Origin: Paenibacillus helianthi
GTDB lineage: Bacteria > Bacillota > Bacilli > Paenibacillales > Paenibacillaceae
Assembly (NCBI RefSeq): GCF_001909055.1
Contig: NZ_LVWI01000037.1
Coordinates: 1 to 64,000 of the forward strand
Direction of reading: 5' to 3'
Length of the DNA: 64,000 nucleotides
Position numbers and translations under genes: made by a program. Positions 8,524-15,109 of this stretch are shown here, piece by piece. The notes under the pieces are model-generated. The model saw nothing but the letters and a program-made list of their open reading frames with translations. It was not told the origin of the DNA and searched no databases. Positions within the stretch are counted from its first letter, which is position 1, and each line of letters starts with the position of its first letter.

Positions 8524-9750
8524 ATGAGCTTTAAACTGAAAGACGCTAAGATTACGCATATCTCTCTGGTAGACAAGGGCGCAAACGGCGTGCCGTTTGC
8601 TATTATCAAGGCTGCTGGAAAGAATGCCATTCAGAAACAGGTCCAGATTGCCAAAATTGACGATGACAAGCGAATTGTCAAAGGAGTAGTGTATCAGCCG
8701 GATGTGGCCGATGCTCATGACGATCAAATGGATGAAGTCGAGATCGAGAAGGCAGCTCATCTCTTTATGGAGAAGCAACACACCTACAACATCGACAAGC
8801 AGCACGATCTCGAAGCCGACAAGGGATTTGTCATAGAGTCTTTCATTGCTCCTTGTGACATGACGCTCGGTGAGCAGCAGATCGCGAAGGGCTCCTGGGT
8901 GGCAGCTGTGAAAGTGACGGACGACGATACTTGGGAGGCCATAAAGAAATGCGAGATAACAGGCTTTTCAATGTGGGGTGTAGGTAAGCGGGAAGAGATC
9001 GAGGAGGAAGAGGAAGTATCCAAGGGGATCTTGAGCCGAATAGCCAAAGCGCTGGGGCTGATTGAAAAAGGCGCGGTCGCAGATAAATATCATAAGAACC
9101 GGAAGAACCGAGAATTTTGGGCGGCGCAGGATGCCCTCAACTCGGTTCTTTTTAATTGGGACAGCTGGCAGAGTGGACTGGAAACTGATGCGGAGACCAT
9201 TCGGGAGGCGCTACAGGATTTTGTAGAGATCGCTCAAGGTGTGCTGATTCAGGACGACATTATCAAGGCCATCGGCGCGCCGCCGGAGCAGATTGCCAAA
9301 GCCGGTAAAAAGATTTCAGCCGGCAACCTGAAACACGTCGACGATGCTATCTCTGCTCTAACTGAATTGAAAAATAAAACGGCTCCCGTAGAAGAGGAGC
9401 CCGAGGGGGAAGACGAATTGAAAACTGAAGATATTGCCAAGGCCGTTACGGCCGCAATGGCCCCGATCGCTAAGCAGGTAGAAGGCCTGACGGCAGAGAT
9501 TGCGGAGTTGAAGAAAGAGGAAGGTGTCGAGGGTGATCAACCCGCCGGTGCTGCTGCTCCGGCTGCGACCGTAGAAGAGACTGCGATTACAGATGCCATT
9601 GCCATAGCTCTGGCACCGTTGAGTGAGCAGATGCAGTCGCTAACAGCTGATGTGCAGCTGGTGAAGAATAGCCGCGGAGCCTCCGCTCAAGGTGATGAAG
9701 AAGAAATCAGCAAATCAGAAGGCGCCGTTAGTTTCGGACGCTTCCTGTAA
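8524..9750 (+). CDS. XkdF-type capsid protease / scaffold-like protein
   Basis: The N-terminal half (about 1-160) matches the XkdF family of putative prohead serine proteases: SLVDKGANGVPF, VVYQPDVADAHDDQMD, YNIDKQHD and GFSMWGVGKRE. These enzymes are thought to cleave scaffold during head maturation; I infer the activity from the family. Residues about 165-408 add an acidic, Ala/Glu-rich part with predicted coiled coils around VTAAMAPIAKQVEGLTAEIAELKK and a second similar repeat, which suits a scaffold domain fused to its protease. At 408 residues it is longer than PBSX XkdF. A near-perfect ribosome site AAAGGAGGTGA stands 10 bases before the ATG, the strongest in the operon, and directly precedes the capsid gene. 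Confidence 0.8.
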   Translation: MSFKLKDAKITHISLVDKGANGVPFAIIKAAGKNAIQKQVQIAKIDDDKRIVKGVVYQPDVADAHDDQMDEVEIEKAAHLFMEKQHTYNIDKQHDLEADKGFVIESFIAPCDMTLGEQQIAKGSWVAAVKVTDDDTWEAIKKCEITGFSMWGVGKREEIEEEEEVSKGILSRIAKALGLIEKGAVADKYHKNRKNREFWAAQDALNSVLFNWDSWQSGLETDAETIREALQDFVEIAQGVLIQDDIIKAIGAPPEQIAKAGKKISAGNLKHVDDAISALTELKNKTAPVEEEPEGEDELKTEDIAKAVTAAMAPIAKQVEGLTAEIAELKKEEGVEGDQPAGAAAPAATVEETAITDAIAIALAPLSEQMQSLTADVQLVKNSRGASAQGDEEEISKSEGAVSFGRFL

Positions 9751-9771
9751 TTCGAAGGAGGAATGCATACT

Positions 9772-10719
9772 ATGAAAACAAACGGTATTATCACGAGATC
9801 TAGCATCCAGAAATCAACTATTGTAACTACGATGGACCAAAACGCCTTGAACTATGAGGAAGTCGAAGCCTTCACCGATATGGCGTATGAGGCAAATGGT
9901 TTCTTGAAAGGCATCCGTCATGAGAACCGGAAGAGTTCCAAAGGGACCATCGATAAAGTCGGTGTGCGGGGCCGGAACATGCGCGGTAAAAAAGAGAATA
10001 TCATGGCGACCAATACACCAGGGCTTACCTTCCCGCAGATTCCCTATTCAGTAGAGCCGGTAGTACTGCCTTTCGACATCACAGAAGAGTTTATCCGCCA
10101 GACGCAGCGGGTACGCGGTCAAAACGCTGAAGATATCATTATGCGGAACATGGCCAACAACTATGGTGAGAATATGCAGGATATTGGTTTTAATGGTGAT
10201 AAGGCAACCCCGAACACTGATCCGGATTATGAGTTTCTGAGCATAAATGATGGGTGGTTGAAGAAGGCGCGTACCACCGGTCATTACTTAGATTGGAAAA
10301 CACTTTCGGCTAAAGAGAAAACTGGGGTTTTGTTTGAGGTAGAGCGAGCGATCCCGACCCGGAACAGAGCCGGTGGCGTGTTCAAATATTTCATGCATCC
10401 GAACACCTTCAGCGAGCGTCTTCAGATGCTGGCGGAGAAGGATACAAGTGCATCAATCCAACTGCAGATTATGGGGGGTACGAAGCAAGTCAATGCTTAT
10501 GATGTTGAAGAGGTCTGGAGTATGCCGGAAGGCGCCATTCTCTTTACCTATCAGCCGAACTTTGCCATGGTCCACACTTACGATATGCAGATTCGTAAGA
10601 CGACTGAGGGCAAGGAAGCAATCTGGACGGATAAGCGGTTCTATGCGATTCACTCAGACTTTGACGCCATCTTCGAAGAACCGCAGGCCTTGGCTTATGT
10701 GGAAGGGGTGGAATTTTAA
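9772..10719 (+). CDS. Phage major capsid protein (PBSX XkdG type)
   Basis: The protein of about 315 residues has the size and position of XkdG/YqbE-type capsid subunits, directly after the XkdF-like gene. Recognisable parts are the N-terminal arm with MDQNALNYEEVEAFTDMA, a central ..FDITEEFIRQ..RGQNAEDIIMRNMANNYGENMQDI helix and a C-terminal ..VHTYDMQIRKTTEGKEAIWTDK strand region. It should adopt the HK97 fold by analogy. Two ATGs compete (9763, 9772); I choose 9772 because AAGGAGG sits 10 bases before it but overlaps the first. The stop shares one base (TAATG) with the next gene. Intact. Confidence 0.85.
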   Translation: MKTNGIITRSSIQKSTIVTTMDQNALNYEEVEAFTDMAYEANGFLKGIRHENRKSSKGTIDKVGVRGRNMRGKKENIMATNTPGLTFPQIPYSVEPVVLPFDITEEFIRQTQRVRGQNAEDIIMRNMANNYGENMQDIGFNGDKATPNTDPDYEFLSINDGWLKKARTTGHYLDWKTLSAKEKTGVLFEVERAIPTRNRAGGVFKYFMHPNTFSERLQMLAEKDTSASIQLQIMGGTKQVNAYDVEEVWSMPEGAILFTYQPNFAMVHTYDMQIRKTTEGKEAIWTDKRFYAIHSDFDAIFEEPQALAYVEGVEF

Positions 10720-11024
10720 TGCCATACGTAACCTACAGGGGCAAAAATGCCTCCCTTCGGCTATATAGTATCCGGTTCGAGCCGGCTAAGCCGGTGCTTG
10801 TACAAGACAAGACTGTGCTGGAAAAGCTGCGTGATCATCCTGATTTTGAAGTTAATGAGGAAAAGGTGATTCCGCTGGAGGACCTTACCGTTGTACAGTT
10901 GAAGGACAAAGCGAAGAAAGCCAGCATCGAAGGTTTTGCTGACATGAAGAAGCCTGAGCTGATCGCTGCTCTGAAGACGCTGGAAGGCGGCGGTGTTCCG
11001 AATGCTAACAACGACACTCCTTAA
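10719..11024 (+). CDS. Small phage protein with C-terminal HeH/LEM-like domain (YqbF-like)
   Basis: The 101-residue protein has an N-terminal part of about 55 residues resembling YqbF of the skin element (KPVLVQDKTVLEKLRDHPDFEV). A helix-extension-helix motif follows (about 57-92: LTVVQLKDKAKKASIEGF, MKKPELIAALKTLEG). HeH domains often bind nucleic acids; in phages this small protein lies between capsid and connector genes and its role is unknown. Translation is coupled to the capsid gene by TAATG. The next gene starts inside its 3' end. Confidence 0.75.
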   Translation: MPYVTYRGKNASLRLYSIRFEPAKPVLVQDKTVLEKLRDHPDFEVNEEKVIPLEDLTVVQLKDKAKKASIEGFADMKKPELIAALKTLEGGGVPNANNDTP

Positions 11025-11388
11025 AATCCGCAGCCGTGTCAGCGCCGTGCAGGAGGAGACTGGTGACCAGCTTGAGCAGTACATCGATGACGCACAGACC
11101 CGGATAGAATTGTATTTACCTGTTCCTTTTCCAGCGATGGTAGATAAGCAGCTTTTGCTTGCCTGGGTGAAGCTGGCGGAATCGCTGGCCCTGCAGGACA
11201 GTGAGGAATACTTGGCTTCCGCTGCACGGGGCTATTCAGCAGAAAGTGATGGTGCCTGGACATACACCCGACTGGCGGTGGAGGGAAAGACCACGGGTAA
11301 TGCTGATGTGGACTCTATCCTCTTCCTCTGGGTCAAGAAGCAGCAGTCCGGGCCGGATGATGGGAACATCACGGCCTATTTGCTATGA
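11002..11388 (+). CDS. Phage head-tail connector protein (YqbG-like)
   Basis: The protein of about 128 residues is of the YqbG (DUF3199) connector type: a helical N-terminal half (EETGDQLEQYIDDAQTRIELYL) and ..VDKQLLLAWVKLAESLALQD... These adaptors dock below the portal. I take the ATG at 11002 rather than a GTG three codons earlier. It overlaps the HeH gene by 23 bases and the next gene is coupled at its stop. Intact. Confidence 0.75.
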   Translation: MLTTTLLKIRSRVSAVQEETGDQLEQYIDDAQTRIELYLPVPFPAMVDKQLLLAWVKLAESLALQDSEEYLASAARGYSAESDGAWTYTRLAVEGKTTGNADVDSILFLWVKKQQSGPDDGNITAYLL

Positions 11389-11396
11389 ATCACCGC

Positions 11397-11711
11397 ATGA
11401 ATACCCCACTCTCGGTGTACCGGGTCGGCCGGCAGCAGGATGCGGACAATCTGTTCAGCGATCGGAAGGCGGGAAAGGTCGCGGATCTGAAATGTTTCGT
11501 TGTTAAGACGCAGACGGATGCCAAAGCAGAATCCAATCCTGTCATATACATTATCAAAAAGACAATAGGGGTTCCGAAGACAGCGGATGTTCGAATCAGT
11601 GACGAAGTTTTGCTGTTCGGACGCCGGTATCTGGTGATTGACTCTAACCCGCGCCGTTACTGGCGTGAACTGCTGGTGACTTGCGAGGTGAAGGGCAGTG
11701 AACATGCATGA
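11397..11711 (+). CDS. Phage head completion / tail terminator-type protein (XkdH/YqbH-like)
   Basis: The protein of about 104 residues starts MNTPLSVYRVGRQQDADNLF, as in the XkdH/YqbH (DUF3599) family, and has the conserved middle SDEVLLFGRRYLVIDSNPRRY. Members are neck proteins in the PBSX order. An in-frame ATG at 11385 overlaps the previous stop (CTATGA) and would add four residues; either start is possible. The 3' end overlaps the next gene by 8 bases. Confidence 0.75.
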   Translation: MNTPLSVYRVGRQQDADNLFSDRKAGKVADLKCFVVKTQTDAKAESNPVIYIIKKTIGVPKTADVRISDEVLLFGRRYLVIDSNPRRYWRELLVTCEVKGSEHA

Positions 11712-12222
11712 TTTTGATGGTTTGGCCAAGAAATTTAAGAAGTTTAGCGACGACGGTGTGAATCAAATTCTCCGGAACATCACGGAGGCTGTTGGCGAGA
11801 CGCTGCTGAACCTTATCATCGACGAAATTGATGAGCAGGATCTGATCGACACCGGGACCATGTGGAACTCCTTTACTCGCGGGGAGGACGGCAACGTCTG
11901 GGAGTGGGATGTGGACCGGAATAGCATTACGCTGGAGGTCGGCTCTAATTTGGGTACGAGCAGCAGTGATCCCGGCAAGCGTGGGTATCCAAGGCTGCTG
12001 AATGACGGCTACACCATCCATAAGGCTCACTTTGTCCCGGGCTACTGGGCCTCCAATGGAACGTTTGTTTACGACCCTAGAGCAAAGACTGGGTTTATGG
12101 CCAAGCCCCGTTCTTTCATCGGCCGGCATTACTTTGATATTGCCATTCAGCAGTTGGAGGGTGGTATGAACGCTTTGATCATGAAGCGGCTGGAGAAGGA
12201 ATTGGAGGGGATGCTATCATGA
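11704..12222 (+). CDS. HK97 gp10-like tail completion protein (XkdI/YqbI-like)
   Basis: The protein of 172 residues has the HK97 gp10 layout: an N-terminal helix (FDGLAKKFKKFSDD), DLIDTGTMWNSFTRG, a central beta region and the YPRLLNDGY ... FIGRHYFDIAIQQLEGGM end. Such proteins complete the neck or tail end. The ATG at 11704 is chosen over a GTG at 11698 because AAGG is then 9 bases away. It overlaps the following gene by four bases (ATGATG start inside the stop region). Confidence 0.8.
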   Translation: MHDFDGLAKKFKKFSDDGVNQILRNITEAVGETLLNLIIDEIDEQDLIDTGTMWNSFTRGEDGNVWEWDVDRNSITLEVGSNLGTSSSDPGKRGYPRLLNDGYTIHKAHFVPGYWASNGTFVYDPRAKTGFMAKPRSFIGRHYFDIAIQQLEGGMNALIMKRLEKELEGMLS

Positions 12223-12710
12223 TGGATGTTGGATTAAAAGCCTGGGCAGAACTCGTGCAGCAGGTCTATCCGGTTCTTCCAATTCTTCAAGATCGTTCCC
12301 GTTGGCTGGCCAGACAATTCGAGCAGCCGAGCGTATTTATAGAAACTGATCTAGTTTCCGATAAGGCGCACACCCCAGGGGCTGACCGGATCATAGAGGA
12401 TGTGGGCCTGGTCTTCCACTACGATATGGAGCGGGACGACGATCAAGATCAGGGAGAGCCGGTTCCGTTTGACTTATCACCGTTCTTCCTGTACCTTCGT
12501 CAGCAGCGGTCCTGCGTGGCTTCACAGCGCTTTGGCATCATGATGGTGATAGAATCTCCGCGTACACGGTCGTTGAATGACCGGATTGAAATCACCTTCA
12601 GGTATTCATACCTTTTACACGTGCCGAAGTTGCTTGTGAACGGTGATGGCAGCCCAATTGGTAAGATCAATGATTTTTTTTTATTAAATCATATTGAGTT
12701 TCACTTATGA
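12219..12710 (+). CDS. XkdJ/YqbJ-like phage neck protein
   Basis: The 163-residue protein occupies the XkdJ/YqbJ slot between the gp10-like protein and the sheath, and shows the family features LKAWAELVQQVYPVLP..QDRSRWLARQFEQPSVFIETD and RTRSLNDRIEITFRYSYLL. The last residues (KINDFFLLNHIEFHL) are encoded by an AT-rich tract with eight consecutive Ts that marks the start of the inserted cargo segment, so the native C-terminus may have been replaced. A GGAGGGG ribosome site precedes the ATG. Confidence 0.7.
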   Translation: MMDVGLKAWAELVQQVYPVLPILQDRSRWLARQFEQPSVFIETDLVSDKAHTPGADRIIEDVGLVFHYDMERDDDQDQGEPVPFDLSPFFLYLRQQRSCVASQRFGIMMVIESPRTRSLNDRIEITFRYSYLLHVPKLLVNGDGSPIGKINDFFLLNHIEFHL

Positions 12711-12763
12711 CGAACAGACTTGCTCAACTAATAATTAAACTGCAGTCATTCATAATATAGTTA

Positions 12764-12788
12764 ACATACCTCCTCCACTGAGGTATGT
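12764..12788. other. Perfect inverted repeat before the cargo membrane gene
   Basis: ACATACCTC (12764-12772) pairs with GAGGTATGT (12780-12788) around a 7-base spacer. No T-run follows, so an operator or a weak terminator for the phage operon are both possible. Confidence 0.4.
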
Positions 12789-12834
12789 AATAATATAAGC
12801 AAATTATATATTATTAAAGGTGGTGTAATATTTT

Positions 12835-13197
12835 TTGTGGTTTTTGGGCCTTCTGTTTATTTTGATTTTTTATTTATCTATTGGTGAAATGTTGAACAGT
12901 TCAATGTTCAATATTGAATTTAGTTTATTTGATGGAATAATGCTTTTTCTACTATGTGTTGTAGTATTTCTATTCATTACATCAAAATATAAAAAACGAA
13001 TAATAGTAATCTGGGTACTTTTATCTGTAGTACCTGGAGGAGCTTTTATTTTCTATGGCTATTATACCCCTAGTTCTGGAGGCTGGATTAGTTTTGGATG
13101 GGATTGGGGTTTATGGGATTTGTTCATACCAATAATAGTGGCAATAGCACAAGGGATCACAATTGGATTAATCAAAACTATTAAACCAAATGACTGA
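12835..13197 (+). CDS. Small multi-pass membrane protein, prophage cargo
   Basis: The 120-residue product has about four predicted membrane helices: 2-15, 31-48, 56-74 and a C-terminal one at about 99-115. A Gly/Trp-rich loop (SSGGWISFGWDWG) lies between the third and fourth. I do not recognise a family. It starts with TTG; AAAGGTGGTG eight bases earlier supports that start, and no ATG fits. The segment is far AT-richer than the phage genes on both sides, and it is closed by its own terminator at 13269. It therefore looks like a second moron inserted between the neck and sheath genes. A superinfection or immunity role is a guess. Confidence 0.6.
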   Translation: MWFLGLLFILIFYLSIGEMLNSSMFNIEFSLFDGIMLFLLCVVVFLFITSKYKKRIIVIWVLLSVVPGGAFIFYGYYTPSSGGWISFGWDWGLWDLFIPIIVAIAQGITIGLIKTIKPND

Positions 13198-13268
13198 GGT
13201 TTGACTTTCAGCTTTCGTCGTAAACACAATGATGTACTATCAAAGATATTTTTGTGAAGTACAGAATT

Positions 13269-13297
13269 AACCGCCCAAGGATAGGCGGTTTTTCTTT
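13269..13297 (+). terminator. Rho-independent terminator after the cargo membrane gene
   Basis: AACCGCC (13269-13275) pairs with GGCGGTT (13284-13290) and runs into a T-rich tract. It is nearly the same sequence as the terminator at 2735-2763. Confidence 0.75.
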
Positions 13298-13325
13298 TGT
13301 TCAGAAAAAGGGAGGATTGTTTAAT

Positions 13326-13574
13326 ATGAGCCTAAAAAAACAGATTCGCCAGCCTACTGATGCTGTTGTTCCAGATGACCTAAACAAGCGAAGTAAAAAG
13401 GAATGGATAGAGAGCGCAGTGGTTTTGAAGCGGGAACGCTTTGAAATTGCCGGCGCTCTTTTTGATTGTACAGATGAGGCCCTGCTCTCATAGGAAGAAG
13501 TCAATCAGAAAGTGCAGGACTATTTAGGCCTGACAACAAAGGAGGAAGTAGTGAATGTCGATACAACGGAATAG
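13326..13574 (+). pseudogene. Small pre-sheath phage protein with in-frame amber stop
   Basis: The frame from the ATG at 13326 (ribosome site AGGGAGG) gives 55 residues with KKEWIESAVVLKRERFEIAGALFDCTDEALLS, then TAG at 13491-13493. The same frame continues with EEVNQKVQDYLGL to a stop at 13572. Related proteins before phage sheath genes read ..ALxDCxxxxLLSxEEVxxxVxxYL, so the TAG probably replaced a sense codon. Function unknown; it precedes the sheath gene in the PBSX-like order. An in-frame ATG at 13254 exists but has no ribosome site. Confidence 0.7.
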
Positions 13575-13833
13575 ACCCGGCGCGTATGTTGAACTGAAGG
13601 CGGTCGCCAAGTCGCGTGTCCTGTCGGTATCAGGCCGCGTGCTTGTGCCGTATCAAGCGGAGTGGGGGCTGCCGAACAAAGCTGTAGATATGGCAGGCCA
13701 GCCCGAGCGCTTTAAAGAATCCGGGCTGCTTGTAGATGAGTTGGAGTTGGCAGCGGAGAACGGGGCGACTGTGGTCGGGTACCGCGTGACCAATGGCAGC
13801 GAAGTGGCTGCATTACACTGGATGAATCCATGA
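13555..13833 (+). pseudogene. Phage tail sheath protein, truncated N-terminus
   Basis: The 5' end encodes RNRPGAYVELKAVAKSRVLSV, GRVLVPYQAEWG and NGATVVGYRVTNGS, typical of the contractile sheath N-terminus (XkdK/YqbK, normally 440-470 residues). Homology stops at about codon 85 (near 13806), where insertion-sequence DNA begins; the last residues before the TGA at 13831-13833 probably come from the junction. Everything normally following in the PBSX tail module is missing. A good ribosome site (AAGGAGG) precedes the ATG. Confidence 0.85.
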
Positions 13834-14743
13834 AGACCGCCTTTCCGGTCAAAGTGACTACCGATGTCATTGAGGATGAGGTGCGATACTGCCAGCAGCT
13901 TGTCGCAGTAATTGAGCAGGACGGGCGTTTTACGGGACTACCTAAGGTGACTGAGCCATTGAATCTATTGAAAGAAAGCATTGCTGATGATTTGGAGCAT
14001 CTACAAACTTCTACGGATGCGGATGCCAAAGTGGGCCATAAAACGGCGGACTCCTCCTTTTTCGGATACAAAACTCATATCGCGATGAGCGAAGAACGAA
14101 TCATTACGGCGGCAACGATTACCATAGGGGAAAAGAGTGACGGGAAAGAATTGCAAACCTTGATTGAAAAAAGCAAAGAAGCTGGAATGATTGTAGACAC
14201 CGTCATTGGAGACACCGCCTATTCTGAAAAAGACAACATCGCCTACAGCATGAAACATGAAATTGAGCTGATATCGAAGTTAAATCCAATGATTACGCAA
14301 GGTGCCCGCGCGAAGGAAGATGAGTTTGAGTTTAACAAAGATGCAGGAATGTACGTATGCAAAGCCGGACATCTGGCGATCCGCAGGGCACGTCAGGGCA
14401 AAAAAGGTCAAGGGAAAAACCAGAAGCACACCTATTACTTTGATGTTGAACGGTGCAAAAAGTGCCCGATGAGAGAAGGGTGTTATACGGAAGGTGCAAA
14501 AAGCAAAACGTATTCGGTGAGCATAAAGAGCCATGAGCATTTAAAACAAGCTGCGTTTCAGGAAAGTGAGGCCTTTAAATCCAAGGCTAAAGAACGGTAT
14601 AAGATTGAAGCAAAAAACAGCGAACTTAAACACAGACACGGGTACGACGTTGCGTCCTCCTCGGGTTTAATTGGCATGGAAATTCAGGGTCCATGGCGAT
14701 ATTCACCGTTAATTTAAAACGAATATTGAAACTTATGGAGTAA
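13830..14743 (+). pseudogene. IS1182-family transposase, 5'-truncated and frameshifted
   Basis: The segment has the family core GHKTADSSFFGYKTHIAM, VIGDTAYSEKDN, a CKKCPMREGCY zinc-knuckle-like stretch and the ERYKIEAKNSELKHRHGYD motif with the catalytic Glu. About 295 residues remain of a normal 450-500. Near 14690 one base is missing: the family end M-x-Q-G-A-M-A-I-F-x-V-N-L-K-R-I-L-K-L-M continues in another frame to TAA at 14741-14743, while the in-frame product ends at 14717. The enzyme should be inactive. Confidence 0.85.
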
Positions 14744-14773
14744 ACAACGGCCATGTAAGGCGAACAGGGAGAA

Positions 14774-14823
14774 AAAAAGACGACGCTCCATTCGGAAGTA
14801 ACAGAATGGACGTCGTCTTTTTG
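14774..14823. terminator. Strong hairpin terminator within the IS end
   Basis: AAAAAGACGACG..TCCATTC pairs with GAATGGACGTCGTCTTTTT in an almost perfect stem of about 18 bp with A- and T-runs at the two ends, so it can act in both directions: for the transposase and for the DUF3006 gene arriving from the right. Confidence 0.7.
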
Positions 14824-14893
14824 ATACATGATCGTGTTTGAACCATGAAAGGCTGGTTTTTCAGTGGCCCCCGAAGTGACCGGGGCATTTTTA

Positions 14894-15109
14894 TTATTCT
14901 TCAAACAATTCGTCCATTAAACTATCAATTTCCTCTTTCCGTGAGTCCGTATCCTCAGTATCTATTATGACCTTGCCGTCCTCGAAAATAAGGGTGTCTC
15001 CAGTCTTTACCTCTGCAGGTAATTCTGATTTTAGGATATCTTCCGTTTTACCATCAAATTCAATGACTGCATACTCACCCTCGAAGCGATCAATAATTCC
15101 CTTCCTCAT
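14894..15109 (-). CDS. DUF3006 domain protein
   Basis: The 71-residue protein matches the DUF3006 style: MRKGIIDRFEGEYAVIEFDGKTEDI, a DTLIFEDGKV strand and an acidic tail. It is probably a small beta-barrel. DUF3006 genes often directly follow ComEC-like metallo-beta-lactamase genes, and here its start overlaps the upstream hydrolase gene by 20 bases on the same strand, so the two are translationally coupled and likely act together. The molecular role is unknown. AAGGGGGC is placed 7 bases before the ATG. Confidence 0.85.
   Translation of the reverse strand: MRKGIIDRFEGEYAVIEFDGKTEDILKSELPAEVKTGDTLIFEDGKVIIDTEDTDSRKEEIDSLMDELFEE

Larger units (their letters stand above)
793..13829 (+). mobile_element. 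Decayed PBSX/skin-like prophage, head and connector module
   Basis: The order MTase - small gene - terS - terL - portal - minor head - protease/scaffold - capsid - HeH protein - four connector or completion proteins - small gene - sheath matches the PBSX and skin elements (xtmAB, xkdE-K; yqbF-K). Four structural genes are broken: terL and minor head by a one-base deletion, the pre-sheath gene by a stop, the sheath by an insertion-sequence remnant. No integrase, repressor, tail tube, tape measure, baseplate, holin or endolysin is visible, so this piece cannot make particles by itself. Left end and attachment sites are not identified. Confidence 0.85.
13806..14872 (+). mobile_element. IS1182-family insertion sequence remnant
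   Basis: The element carries the 3' two thirds of an IS1182-type transposase and about 130 bases of 3' non-coding DNA. A likely right tip reads TTTTTCAGTGGCCCC near 14858-14872. The left tip and the first 150-200 transposase codons are missing and abut the sheath gene directly, so insertion followed by deletion, or recombination between two copies, removed the phage tail module. Boundaries are approximate. Confidence 0.7.

Noticed and set aside
793-14893. Intact inducible prophage or phage-tail bacteriocin
   Set aside because: Broken terL, minor head and sheath, and no tail tube, tape measure, baseplate, holin or endolysin.
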